Below, piece after piece: positions 7,802-16,945 of a stretch of DNA of 37,325 nt (position 1 is its first letter; the number at the start of each line of letters is the position of its first letter). This stretch comes from an uncultured Bacteroidales bacterium. Its GTDB lineage: Bacteria > Bacteroidota > Bacteroidia > Bacteroidales > CAIXZF01. The notes under the pieces were generated by a model that was not told the origin of the DNA, made no database searches, and was given only the letters and a program-made list of their open reading frames with translations. The stretch covers positions 1-37,325 of the forward strand of contig CAIXZF010000076.1 in assembly GCA_903923925.1 (NCBI GenBank), written 5' to 3'. The position numbers and the translations under genes were made by a program.

Positions 7802-9613
7802 ATGCACAGGTACGAAAAACGCCTGTATTACTACATCACTGCGGCCTGGCTTCTCTACCTGGTACTCAGGGCTATCTGCGTCCCGCTCATAAACGACGAA
7901 GGCTTCACCTTTTTCCAATATATCCAAGCCGGTCTTTTTATGCCTGGCAACGCCCTGCCCGACGCCAACAACCACCTCCTGAATTCTTTATTTGCACTCT
8001 TATCCGTAAATTTTTTCGGAATTTCTGCATTCACTTTACGAATACCTAACCTCATTGCTGCCCTCATTTTCAGCAAATACCTTTTAAACTTCAGCACACT
8101 TTTTAACTATCGTACCCTTCGCTGGGGATTCATCCTGTCCTTTCTGGGCTCCGCCTATTTCTCTGAATTCTTCGCAATGTGCCGTGGATATGGGCTTTCG
8201 ATGGCTTTTCTCTTTGGAATGTTATGGTACCTTTATGAATTCATCGAATCAGAAAAACTACGCTATTTCTTTTTCAGTCTTGTATTCATGCTGCTGGGTG
8301 TGGCAGCAAATTTAAACCTCATTCTCACAGCAATGCTTTTCATAGGCATTTCAAGCCTTTATTTCTTCACGCATACCGAATTAAAAAGAAAAAATACCGA
8401 TATCTACACCTTCCTTTTGTTATGCATCGCTGGTGGTTTTATTCTGAAGTATTTTATTGATTACGGCTTTTCACTCAAAGAGAAAGGATTGTTATACATA
8501 GGCGCCGAAAACGGCTTTTTCTATGGCAGCATTATACCGCTTGTGAAGGTCTTTTTTTATGGAGCACAGCAGCGTATAATTTTAACAATTGTCGGTTTGT
8601 TTTGCATTGCTATCCTTGGCAGCCTTATCGTATTGGCGGTAAAACGATTCAAACTGCTGTACGCTGTTGCTCACCTGTCGCTTATGTTTCTTGTTGGAAA
8701 TTTTTGCGGAATCCTGTTAATGTCAAAGCTGTTTCATGTGAATTCTCCGCAGGACAGAGCAATACTCCACTTGTTTCCTTTCCTGATATTCTTCCTGTTT
8801 TTCATTGCCGACAGCCGGCGAAGTTTATTGGCAAAACTATTGCAGCCCGTTTATCTGCTTATTCCACTGTACTTCCTATATATCACTATTCCGCGGATTA
8901 ATCTTAAGCACTCCTTTTTCTTTAGTTCCCAGTGTTTTCCACCTGAATTTGCCAGGTATCTCCATGGGAAAACCAATGTTAGCGGGTATCCTGCAATTAC
9001 ATCGGCCAATGCGTTCATGAACCCTGGCTATATGTTTGATAATATGAACGATGGAGGAAAAGATGCAAACCTTTATTCACAGGATTATCCTGCCGCTTAC
9101 TCCGATTTTCAGGTAGTCGACACCTTGCTTTATCCTGCCTGGAAGGCTAAACTTAAACTTGTTATCCATGACAATAATTCAGGATTCAGTCTTCTGAAGC
9201 GAAAAGACCCTTTAAACTGTAAATATATGGGAGGAAAATCCGGCATCTATTCAAATGGGTTTACTAAGGATAAAGGCATAGAATTCTGTATACTTTCTGC
9301 TGATAGTCTCAGGGGAAATCCTGTATATGTTGGGTTTGATGGAATACTCACAGCGAAATCCGGCCCTTTCCGGGCAGCTTTGGTTGTTGATGTTCTGGAT
9401 AGCACAAGGAATACTCACATATTTTATGAAAAACTCAACCTTAATGAATTTCATGCTGAGTATAATCAGACAAGGTTCAGAAATGGAATTCTGCTCCCTC
9501 CGCTACCAGGCAATGCAGCCTATCTGAAAGTCTATTTCTGGAATGAATTTCTACAGGAATTTATTCTGGAGAACGCCAAATGCGAAGTCTTTTCGCTACG
9601 GCCAAATCCTTAA
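7802..9613 (+). CDS. Multi-pass membrane protein, GT-C glycosyltransferase-like
   Basis: Integral membrane protein of 603 residues with about ten hydrophobic segments in the first 370 residues and a soluble C-terminal region of about 230 residues. The first loop carries INDEGFTFFQY (Asp32-Glu33), the acidic pair typical of GT-C glycosyltransferases (ArnT/PMT, family 39-like), followed by NNHLLNSLF. Such enzymes move sugars from polyprenyl-phosphate carriers to lipids or proteins on the outer face of the inner membrane. Here the donor and acceptor are unknown and the assignment rests on topology plus the short motif. The gene stands between the YyaL-type gene and the convergent ClC gene, which it overlaps by four bases. 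Confidence 0.7.
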   Translation: MHRYEKRLYYYITAAWLLYLVLRAICVPLINDEGFTFFQYIQAGLFMPGNALPDANNHLLNSLFALLSVNFFGISAFTLRIPNLIAALIFSKYLLNFSTLFNYRTLRWGFILSFLGSAYFSEFFAMCRGYGLSMAFLFGMLWYLYEFIESEKLRYFFFSLVFMLLGVAANLNLILTAMLFIGISSLYFFTHTELKRKNTDIYTFLLLCIAGGFILKYFIDYGFSLKEKGLLYIGAENGFFYGSIIPLVKVFFYGAQQRIILTIVGLFCIAILGSLIVLAVKRFKLLYAVAHLSLMFLVGNFCGILLMSKLFHVNSPQDRAILHLFPFLIFFLFFIADSRRSLLAKLLQPVYLLIPLYFLYITIPRINLKHSFFFSSQCFPPEFARYLHGKTNVSGYPAITSANAFMNPGYMFDNMNDGGKDANLYSQDYPAAYSDFQVVDTLLYPAWKAKLKLVIHDNNSGFSLLKRKDPLNCKYMGGKSGIYSNGFTKDKGIEFCILSADSLRGNPVYVGFDGILTAKSGPFRAALVVDVLDSTRNTHIFYEKLNLNEFHAEYNQTRFRNGILLPPLPGNAAYLKVYFWNEFLQEFILENAKCEVFSLRPNP

Positions 9614-11388
9614 TCTTCGGAAGTATCTTTAAGCATCTCCCTGTAGGCTGAAAAGACATTGGCTCTCGAAACAAAGCCAACGTATTCCCCTTTATCCAGA
9701 ACCGGCAGATTGTAATGCTGGGTATCATGAAACTTCTGCGCCACCGACTCCATACTTTCTCCCAGTTCCACAAGCGGGTCAGGCATATACATGATATCCT
9801 TCACGAAAACCTTTCCATACAGCTCATGCTTAAAAATGATATTCCTCACATCATTCAGAAAAACCACTCCGAAAAAGCGGTTCTGCCTGTCAACAACCGG
9901 AAAAACATTACGTTCTGATTTTGAAATTTCCCTCACCAGCGAACCCAGGTAATCGTTTGGACCTATAATGTTAAAATTCTTCTCAATCAGTTCATCAATT
10001 TTCATGCGCGAAAGAATCGCCTTATCCTTATTATGCGTGGTGAGGTCGCCTTTCTCAGCAAGTCGTTTGGAATATACGCCATGGGGCTCGAACCTGGAAT
10101 TCGTCATATATCCGATGGTAGCTGTAACCATTAATGGGATAAAGAAATCGTAGCCACCTGTGATTTCGGCAATCAGAAATATCGCTGTGAGGGGAGCATG
10201 CATTACGCCTGCCATCACACCTGCCATTCCTGCAAGTGCAAAATTTGTTTCCGGTACATGCAATAAACCGCTGACATTAATTGCCCTTGCAAAGAAGAAA
10301 CCACTTAAACCGCCAACAAATAAGGAGGGCGCAAAAACACCACCAACACCGCCTGCACCAGTGGTGAGCGACATTGCAACAACTTTCAGCAGCATAATGA
10401 GCAGAATAAAGCCGGTAAACAACCAGGCATTATCCTGTATCCCATAAAAAACACTCCCACTGGCAAGGCTGTTTCCGGTTCCTGTAAGTAGTTCTTTCAA
10501 TGGCACATAGCCTTCTCCGAATAAGGGTGGAAACAGGAATATCAGAACACTTACTCCGAGTCCTCCCAAGGCCATTCGCGTCCAGTTCGAATGTATTTTG
10601 TTAAACGAATCTTCTAAAAAATGATTCATTCTGGTAAAATAAACCGACACCAAACCGGCGAAAACTCCGAGGCCTATATAAAGCGGCAGGTTGCTGTAAA
10701 GAAACTGGTTAGCCGGGGCGAAGGTAAAAAGCACGCTCTGCCCCATCAGCAAGGTTGCCATGCTGGTTCCGGCAATAGAAGCAAGAAGCAGCGGAATCAG
10801 CGATGCCATGGTAAGATCGAGCATCAGCACTTCAAGGGCAAAAACAACCCCTGCAATCGGTGCGCGGAAAATCCCTGAAATTGCACCGGCAGCGCCACAG
10901 GCTATCAACAAAACTGTTGTTCTGTAATCGAGTTTCAGTACTCTTGCTATACTGGAACCCATTGATGCACCAGTCATTACTATCGGGGCTTCCAATCCTA
11001 CCGAACCGCCAAATCCAACAGTTAGTGTACTGCCTATCATCGACGAATAGTTATCATGTTTCTTAAGATGTCCGTTATGTTTGGATATCGCCTGAAGCAC
11101 ACGGCTAATGCCATGCGTAATATTTTCCTTTGCAAGATAGCTTACTACATAAACAGTCAGAATAATACCGAATAAAGGATATAGAAGATATAGAAGATTC
11201 CAGCTTCCGATTTCGAAACCTTTTGTCAGAAAATAATGTGTATAATATACAGTATTCTTCAATACCACAGCAGCCAGACCACTCATGAGACCAACCAGAA
11301 CACTGAGGATATACACATAATGCCGGTTCGAGATATGCTTTGCCCGCCATTCAATCAGCTTTTCCAGATATAACTCAAGGTTTTTCAT
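9610..11388 (-). CDS. ClC-family chloride channel/transporter with C-terminal CBS pair
   Basis: Inner-membrane protein of 592 residues: a ClC core (about 25-440) then two CBS domains (about 455-515 and 525-585). Selectivity-filter motifs are visible: GSVGLEAP (gating Glu133), GAISGIFRAPIAG, and GGVFAPSLFVGG. The external gating glutamate is kept. The internal proton-path glutamate of E. coli ClC (second Glu of FIIEE) aligns with Val in FALEVL, so whether it is an exchanger or a channel cannot be read from sequence. CBS pairs usually bind adenine nucleotides and gate transport. The gene is convergent with the GT-C-like gene (four-base overlap) and divergent from exonuclease III. Confidence 0.93.
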   Translation of the reverse strand: MKNLELYLEKLIEWRAKHISNRHYVYILSVLVGLMSGLAAVVLKNTVYYTHYFLTKGFEIGSWNLLYLLYPLFGIILTVYVVSYLAKENITHGISRVLQAISKHNGHLKKHDNYSSMIGSTLTVGFGGSVGLEAPIVMTGASMGSSIARVLKLDYRTTVLLIACGAAGAISGIFRAPIAGVVFALEVLMLDLTMASLIPLLLASIAGTSMATLLMGQSVLFTFAPANQFLYSNLPLYIGLGVFAGLVSVYFTRMNHFLEDSFNKIHSNWTRMALGGLGVSVLIFLFPPLFGEGYVPLKELLTGTGNSLASGSVFYGIQDNAWLFTGFILLIMLLKVVAMSLTTGAGGVGGVFAPSLFVGGLSGFFFARAINVSGLLHVPETNFALAGMAGVMAGVMHAPLTAIFLIAEITGGYDFFIPLMVTATIGYMTNSRFEPHGVYSKRLAEKGDLTTHNKDKAILSRMKIDELIEKNFNIIGPNDYLGSLVREISKSERNVFPVVDRQNRFFGVVFLNDVRNIIFKHELYGKVFVKDIMYMPDPLVELGESMESVAQKFHDTQHYNLPVLDKGEYVGFVSRANVFSAYREMLKDTSED

Positions 11389-11455
11389 AGTACAAAAATA
11401 GCAAAATCCAGCCAGATTTTGACTATTTTCGTGCCCTGAAAAAATACCTTAGACT

Positions 11456-12232
11456 ATGCCTTTAAAAAAGATAATTACCTATAATTTAAACGGAATACGT
11501 GCAGCACTAAGCAAAGGGCTTATCGACTGGATAAAAGTTGCTTCGCCTGATATTCTTTGTGTTCAGGAAACCAAGGCACAGCCCGACCAGATCCCTTCCC
11601 TGGAGTTTGAAATGGCCGGCTACAAAACATACTGGTTTTCGGCACAGAAGAAAGGGTACAGCAGCGTTGGTATCATTACAAAAGAAGAACCCGATCATGT
11701 GGAATATGGCATGGGCATTGAGAAATACGACTATGAAGGTCGTTTTATCCGCGCCGATTACGGAGATTTGTCGGTCATCAGCGTATATCACCCTAACGGC
11801 ACCAGTGGCGATGAGCGGCAAGCCTTTAAAATGCAGTGGCTCGACGATTTTCTGAACTATGTTAATGAATTGAAGAAAACCCGTCCAAACCTGATCATTT
11901 CAGGAGATTATAATATTTGTCATACAAAAATCGACATTCATGATCCTGTGAGAAATGCAAAGAATTCAGGTTTTCTTCCGGAAGAAAGAGAATGGGTCAC
12001 AAAATTTATCGGGAATGGATTCGTTGATTCGTACCGCTCTCTTAATCCCGACAAGCTGAACGAGTATACCTGGTGGAGTTACCGCTCAGGAGCAAGGGCA
12101 AAGAATCTTGGCTGGCGCATCGATTACAACATGGTATCACAAGCCTATGCAGAGCATATGTATTCTTCTTCAATTCATATGGATGTGCTCCATAGCGATC
12201 ATTGCCCCGCTGAATTGGTGATAGAAGTGTGA
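11456..12232 (+). CDS. xth: Exodeoxyribonuclease III / AP endonuclease
   Basis: Base-excision-repair enzyme of 258 residues, full length. It cuts at abasic sites and has 3'-5' exonuclease activity. The EEP motifs are complete: TYNLNGIRAA at the start, CVQETKA (metal-binding Glu38), SGDYNICHT (Asp/Asn), and LHSDHCPAELVIEV at the C-terminus with the catalytic Asp-His. There is no signal peptide, in contrast to the secreted EEP-fold protein at the left of the window. It is transcribed divergently from the ClC gene with 67 bases between. Downstream is the second heptamer/palindrome repeat. Confidence 0.95.
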   Translation: MPLKKIITYNLNGIRAALSKGLIDWIKVASPDILCVQETKAQPDQIPSLEFEMAGYKTYWFSAQKKGYSSVGIITKEEPDHVEYGMGIEKYDYEGRFIRADYGDLSVISVYHPNGTSGDERQAFKMQWLDDFLNYVNELKKTRPNLIISGDYNICHTKIDIHDPVRNAKNSGFLPEEREWVTKFIGNGFVDSYRSLNPDKLNEYTWWSYRSGARAKNLGWRIDYNMVSQAYAEHMYSSSIHMDVLHSDHCPAELVIEV

Positions 12233-12237
12233 TGGTG

Positions 12238-12264
12238 GGCAGGAGGCAGAAGGCAGAAGGCAGG
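12238..12264. repeat. Short GGCAGRR heptamer tract
   Basis: About four 7-base units (GGCAGGA, GGCAGAA, GGCAGAA, GGCAGG) begin five bases after the exonuclease III stop. They are the same units as at 1-419 and are followed immediately by a palindrome, giving the same order of parts at two places about 12 kb apart. Confidence 0.85.
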
Positions 12265-12269
12265 AATTC

Positions 12270-12303
12270 AACCCTGTCGGGGGCTTGAAGCCCCGACAGG
12301 GTT
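12270..12303. repeat. Palindromic element, 14-bp stem with one bulge
   Basis: Left arm 12270-12284 (AACCCTGTCGGGG, a bulged G, then C) pairs with 12290-12303 around a TTGAA loop. It is a sequence variant of the palindrome at 420-457 (CTGTCGGGG versus CTGTTAGGG). The arms have diverged together, so pairing is preserved. It could act as a bidirectional terminator for the exonuclease III gene, but no T-tract follows. Confidence 0.85.
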
Positions 12304-12351
12304 AGCGGCAGGCAGGCTTAGTATAGATGTTAATTTTATAACTATATAATT

Positions 12352-13362
12352 ATGAGAAAAATCAGTTTTAAAGTTTTTGGGATTATTTGTTTGGTGAGTA
12401 TTTTATTTGCCTGCGTTCCATTGAAAAAATACAATTCTGTTTCAGTTGATCTGAAGAAATGTAATGATGAAAAAGGGAAGCTGGAAGCTCAGCTCAAAAC
12501 CCTTTCAGACAAAAATACAGAACAGGAAGCAGTGCTCAGAAAGCTGATGGTGGATTACAAGCAGATGAAAAAGGACACTGCCGTTCTGGGTGCAGCAAAA
12601 CGAACGGCTGAAGGAGATTACGGCAACCTGAAATCAACGTATGATGCACTTTTTGACAAGAACAAAAATCTGATTTCAGGATCCGACAAGGAAACCCGTA
12701 AGATTTTAACTGAGCTGCAGGCTACACAGGAAGATCTTCAGAAGCGCGATGATGCTTTAAAAATATTGGAGAAGAAGTTAGCTGAGAAAGAAAAAAGTTT
12801 AAATGAACTTGATATCCGGCTCAAAGAAAAGGAGAAAAGAGTTGTTGAACTGGAGAACATCTTAAACAAGAAAGATTCTGTAGTTCAGGCACTTCGTAAA
12901 ACGGTGAATGATGCGCTGCTGGGATATATTGGCAAAGGCCTTACTGTGAATATCCGGAACGGAAAAGTATATGTTTCCCTGGAAGAAAGCCTGCTTTTTG
13001 CGTCTGCGAGCTGGCAGGTAAGTTCTGGAGGAACCGAAGTTCTAAGGAAGCTTTCTAAAGTTCTTGAGAGCAACCAGGACATCAATGTGCTAATCGAAGG
13101 TCATACCGACAATGTACCTTATGCCGGGGCAAGCCAGGTAAAAGATAATTGGGATCTCAGCTGTATGCGGGCGACTTCTGTTGTAAAAATATTGCTCAAT
13201 GGCAGCAAAATTAATCCTGACAGATTGATGGCTACGGGTCGCAGTGAATACGTCCCGCTGGATCCGGCAACTACAAAGGAAGCGCGTTCAAAAAACAGGC
13301 GTACCGAGATCATTCTCACCCCTAAACTTGATGAACTTTTTCGCATCCTTGAATCGAATTAA
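12352..13362 (+). CDS. OmpA-family lipoprotein with coiled-coil stalk
   Basis: Outer-membrane-associated lipoprotein of 336 residues. A lipoprotein signal ends SILFAC (lipidated Cys21). Residues about 40-190 are a long charged coiled coil, and residues about 205-330 are a peptidoglycan-binding OmpA domain with LIEGHTDNVPY and the NRRTEIILTP end motif. The architecture tethers the outer membrane to peptidoglycan through a long helical spacer. It precedes the glycyl radical enzyme gene by 54 bases, but a functional link is not implied. Confidence 0.92.
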   Translation: MRKISFKVFGIICLVSILFACVPLKKYNSVSVDLKKCNDEKGKLEAQLKTLSDKNTEQEAVLRKLMVDYKQMKKDTAVLGAAKRTAEGDYGNLKSTYDALFDKNKNLISGSDKETRKILTELQATQEDLQKRDDALKILEKKLAEKEKSLNELDIRLKEKEKRVVELENILNKKDSVVQALRKTVNDALLGYIGKGLTVNIRNGKVYVSLEESLLFASASWQVSSGGTEVLRKLSKVLESNQDINVLIEGHTDNVPYAGASQVKDNWDLSCMRATSVVKILLNGSKINPDRLMATGRSEYVPLDPATTKEARSKNRRTEIILTPKLDELFRILESN

Positions 13363-13416
13363 TCCGTATATTAGACAGAATATAATTTGAGGATTCCTTA
13401 ACTAATTCCCTTAATC

Positions 13417-15906
13417 ATGGAAGAAAACAGCAAGACCTTTGGTGATCGCGAAATAACAGGTACACCTTCAGGTTCCCGATCTGCCTTTTTTAAAAATCGT
13501 TACCTTGATTCACCGCTGATGGTTGATATTGAATATATCAGGCATCTCACAGATTCTCACAGGCTCACCGACGGCATGGAAGTTCTGGAGCGTCGTGCAG
13601 CCGATCATGCGTATGCACTTTCTCATGTATCTCCGGTAATTCATGATCAGGATCTGCTGGCCGGGAATAAAACCAGGTTTATCCGTGGCGCAATTCCGTA
13701 TACAAATTATGCAGCAAGTCCCTTTTTAAAGGAGATGCGTAAGGAAGAACAGGATGCACAATCCAGGCACAGCGAGCAGGGAAAAGGCGGCGGCATCGGA
13801 AAGGCTATTCTCGAAGCTGAACAAAAAGGACTACGACTGATTTCCGGCAAGTTCCTTATTTCAAAAGACGACTTTGAATCCTTTCGCGATATTTGCGAAT
13901 ACTGGGAAAATAAATGCTTTATGGCCCAGGGCGACAAAATCTGGAAGAAGCAGTTCAAACAGGCCGATTTCATTGAAAATGGATGGAAAACCGGTCTGTA
14001 TACTGCCCCTCACGAACCCTGTCCTGAAGGCCGTTTAATTCTTGATTATGAAACAGCTCTCGCCAAAGGGTACACTAAAATCATTGAGGAGACTGAGGAG
14101 AAAATAGGAAATTTCCAGCCTGAAAATATTACAGATTCGTCGAAATTATTTTTCTGGAATGCAGCAATCATCACCTTGAAAGGGGCGCTTGCTTTTGTTG
14201 AGAATTACGCAAAAGAAGCAGAGCGAATGGCTTCATTAGCAAGCGATCCGAAAAGAAAAGCAGAGCTTGAACAAATGGCTTTGATATGCCGCCGGGTGCC
14301 AATGGAACCTCCGCGGAATTTCAGAGAGGCTGTTCAGTCGTTCTGGTTTACATACATGCTGGGGCATATGGAAGGTTCGCATCTCGGGTATTCGCCAGGG
14401 CGGCTGGACATGCTGCTCTACCCCTATTTTGTTAATGATACTGAAATAAGCATTGAACAGGCGGTTCCGCTTTTTGAGGAGTTGTTTGTGAAGATGACAC
14501 AGATTGAATATATCGCCAGTTTAAGCTGGCAGGGTCTGGGACATGGAAACCTTTACCAGAACCTTATCCTGGGAGGCATTGATGAAAACGGAACTCCTTC
14601 GTCGAATGCTGTATCGATGGCCATTCTCCAGGCCCAGATCAATATGCAGATGACCCAGCCTACCTTATCGGTTTGGTGGGACGATAAGCTCGATACTGAC
14701 TTCCTGATGAAAGCCGCCGAATGCGTAAAAACAGGCGCAGGATATCCGGCTTTCTTTAACCAGTCAACCTATATAGCGCATGAACTGAAGACAAGTGGCC
14801 TTCCTCTTGAGACCATCCGGCGAAAAAGCGCTATCGGAGGATGCACAGAACCTACACTTCAGGGGATGGCATATGGCATTGTACAGGCAGGTTTCGTTAA
14901 CCATGGCAAGCTCATCGACCTTGTTCTGAATCATGGAGTTGATCCGGAAACCGGAATACGGATGTTTGAAGCCAGGGAACTCAACACTTATGAGGAGGTC
15001 CGCACCTACTATATTGACATTATGCACGTTGCCATCCGAAACTGGCAGCAGTACTGGAATTATGTAATGATTGCCCACCGCAACACAGTTCCGCTGGTAT
15101 TTTGTTCGGTATTTGTGCAGGATTGCCTTGGAAAAGGAAAATGCATGGATGATGGCGGAGCTTTACTTAATCAGTCGATAACCACATTATCGTCGGGGCT
15201 GGTGAATGTTGCAAACAGCATGGCAGTAATAAAAAAGCTTTGTTTCGACGAGAATGTATGTTCTGTTGGCGACCTTTTCCGGGCTGTAAATGATAACTGG
15301 GAAGGCTATGAATCTCTGCGAAAAAAGGCGCTTGCCGTTCCTCACTGGGGGAATGATGATGAATACGTTGATGATATTTTCCTGGAACTTTTCGATGAAT
15401 ATTGCAACTGGGTAAGCGGGCAGAACAATTACCTCGGAAAACCCTATGATCCGTCGATGCTGGCAATTTCTACCCCTGTACCTTTCGGGAAGGTCTGCAG
15501 GGCATTTCCTGACGGACGAATGGCAGGAGAACCTCTTGCCGATGGAGTAACATCACCCTTTCCCGGAAGTGATGTTTGCGGGCCAACAGCAGTAATCCGA
15601 TCCTCATCAAAAGTAGATCACAGCAGAATCCGCGGAGGTTTGCTGAATCTGAAGTTTCACCCTAGCGCCTTAAAAGGGGAAAATGGTTCAAAGAACTTGA
15701 TTGCCCTGATTAAAACCTATTTTGAGAAGCCGGGATTTCACTTACAGTTTAATGTTGTTGATTCCAGGATGCTTAAAGATGCTCAGCTTTATCCGGAGAA
15801 CTACCGCGATCTGGTTGTGAGAGTTGCAGGGTTTTCGGCATATTGGGTGGAAATGAGCAAGGCGCTCCAGGATCAGGTTATCTGCAGAACAGAACACAAT
15901 CTTTGA
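13417..15906 (+). CDS. Glycyl radical enzyme (pyruvate formate-lyase superfamily), substrate unknown
   Basis: Oxygen-sensitive radical enzyme of 829 residues, full length. The PFL-like domain contains the active-site loop GGCTEP, with thiyl Cys476 and the general-base Glu478 that marks dehydratase/lyase-type members, and the sugar/diol-family block SPGRLDMLLYPYF. The glycyl radical domain has RVAGFSAYW, placing the radical on Gly805, 25 residues from the C-terminus. The Cys-x-Glu pattern argues against pyruvate formate-lyase, which has two adjacent cysteines. Candidates include diol/glycerol dehydratase-like, aryl-acetate decarboxylase-like or C-S/C-N lyase-like activities, but no microcompartment, aldehyde dehydrogenase or small-subunit gene is nearby to decide. 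Its activase follows after 73 bases. Confidence 0.92.
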   Translation: MEENSKTFGDREITGTPSGSRSAFFKNRYLDSPLMVDIEYIRHLTDSHRLTDGMEVLERRAADHAYALSHVSPVIHDQDLLAGNKTRFIRGAIPYTNYAASPFLKEMRKEEQDAQSRHSEQGKGGGIGKAILEAEQKGLRLISGKFLISKDDFESFRDICEYWENKCFMAQGDKIWKKQFKQADFIENGWKTGLYTAPHEPCPEGRLILDYETALAKGYTKIIEETEEKIGNFQPENITDSSKLFFWNAAIITLKGALAFVENYAKEAERMASLASDPKRKAELEQMALICRRVPMEPPRNFREAVQSFWFTYMLGHMEGSHLGYSPGRLDMLLYPYFVNDTEISIEQAVPLFEELFVKMTQIEYIASLSWQGLGHGNLYQNLILGGIDENGTPSSNAVSMAILQAQINMQMTQPTLSVWWDDKLDTDFLMKAAECVKTGAGYPAFFNQSTYIAHELKTSGLPLETIRRKSAIGGCTEPTLQGMAYGIVQAGFVNHGKLIDLVLNHGVDPETGIRMFEARELNTYEEVRTYYIDIMHVAIRNWQQYWNYVMIAHRNTVPLVFCSVFVQDCLGKGKCMDDGGALLNQSITTLSSGLVNVANSMAVIKKLCFDENVCSVGDLFRAVNDNWEGYESLRKKALAVPHWGNDDEYVDDIFLELFDEYCNWVSGQNNYLGKPYDPSMLAISTPVPFGKVCRAFPDGRMAGEPLADGVTSPFPGSDVCGPTAVIRSSSKVDHSRIRGGLLNLKFHPSALKGENGSKNLIALIKTYFEKPGFHLQFNVVDSRMLKDAQLYPENYRDLVVRVAGFSAYWVEMSKALQDQVICRTEHNL

Positions 15907-15941
15907 TCCTATATTATTGAACTGGCGGTAAACTCAGAAGT

Positions 15942-15957
15942 ACATGCCATGGCATGT
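15942..15957. promoter_or_regulatory. 16-bp perfect palindrome between the glycyl radical enzyme and activase genes
   Basis: ACATGCCATGGCATGT is identical to its reverse complement and lies in the 73-base gap, 22 bases before the activase ATG. It has no loop, so a dimeric-protein binding site is more natural than a terminator. No second copy was noticed elsewhere in the window. The function is unknown. Confidence 0.4.
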
Positions 15958-15979
15958 CCATACAGAATAAAAAAATGAA

Positions 15980-16882
15980 ATGACCGGGACGATTCTTAAT
16001 ATCCAGAATTACGCTGTAAATGATGGCCCGGGAATCAGAACGCTGGTATTTTTCAAAGGCTGTCCGATGCGCTGTACCTGGTGCTGCAATCCGGAATCTC
16101 AGAAATTTCAGCCGCAGATCCGGTATATTTCCTTTCGCTGTAAGGCCTGCCTGGACTGTATTCCGGATTGTCCGCACGATTCTGTTAGCTCATCTGAAGG
16201 GCAGATCCAGCGTACTTTCGAACATTGCGACAGCTGCCAGTCGAAACAATGCGTTGAAAAATGCAATTACGATGCAGTGAGTATTTCAGGAAGGGAGATT
16301 TCTTCCGATGATCTGGTTAAACTGATTGCCAGGGACATCCCTTTTTACAGGAATTCCGGAGGAGGTGTAACATTTTCCGGAGGAGAACCACTTGCTCAGC
16401 CTGAGTTTTTACTGGAAGTACTTCAAAAATGCAAATCACTTGGTATACATACTGCCATTGAAACCTGCGGCTGGGCTGGCAAACAAGCTTTTCAGCAGGT
16501 CTTGCCCTTCACCGACCTTTTCCTTTTTGATCTAAAAATTATTGATCCGGCACAACATTTGCGCTACACAGGAAAAGAAGTTGCTCCAATCCTGAGGAAC
16601 CTGGAATTTCTGGCTTCAGAAAAGGCAACTATCGTAATCCGCTTCCCACTGGTTCCGGGAATTACCGATAGCCCTGACAAGCTGCAAGCGATTGCCGGCA
16701 TTATGAATCAAACAGGCCTGAGGCACATCAACCTTGAACCCTACCACGCCTTAGGCACAGATAAATATCCGGAGCATGGAATGGATTATTCCCTTGGTGA
16801 AATGCCCGCCTATAGTGCACTTCAACTTCAGTCCTTCCAGAATTTCTTCAGCAAACAAGATATTTTGTGTGAAATTTCATAA
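15980..16882 (+). CDS. Glycyl-radical-enzyme activase (radical SAM)
   Basis: Installs the glycyl radical on the upstream enzyme using S-adenosylmethionine and an iron-sulfur cluster. It has 300 residues. The radical SAM motif FFKGCPMRCTWC supplies Cys28, Cys32 and Cys35. An inserted ferredoxin-like region gives two further four-cysteine sets (Cys54, 57, 60, 64 and Cys83, 86, 91, 95), typical of activases for dehydratase/decarboxylase-type enzymes rather than of PflA. TFSGGEPLAQPEFL and the NDGPGIRT start are also diagnostic. It sits directly after its presumed partner; the ATG is preceded by an A-rich leader rather than a strong ribosome-binding site. Confidence 0.94.
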   Translation: MTGTILNIQNYAVNDGPGIRTLVFFKGCPMRCTWCCNPESQKFQPQIRYISFRCKACLDCIPDCPHDSVSSSEGQIQRTFEHCDSCQSKQCVEKCNYDAVSISGREISSDDLVKLIARDIPFYRNSGGGVTFSGGEPLAQPEFLLEVLQKCKSLGIHTAIETCGWAGKQAFQQVLPFTDLFLFDLKIIDPAQHLRYTGKEVAPILRNLEFLASEKATIVIRFPLVPGITDSPDKLQAIAGIMNQTGLRHINLEPYHALGTDKYPEHGMDYSLGEMPAYSALQLQSFQNFFSKQDILCEIS

Positions 16883-16945
16883 CTTTACAGCTAATGTTCT
16901 TATCATTAGTGTATTAATATCAATTCTATCCTTAAAAATCAAAAC

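Noticed and set aside
13417-15906. Assignment as pyruvate formate-lyase
   Set aside because: The active site has one Cys followed by x-Glu, not the Cys-Cys pair, and the activase has the two extra ferredoxin-like cysteine sets.
16891-16909. Hairpin CTAATG/CATTAG after the activase gene as a terminator
   Set aside because: Only six AT-rich base pairs with a 7-base loop and no T-tract.
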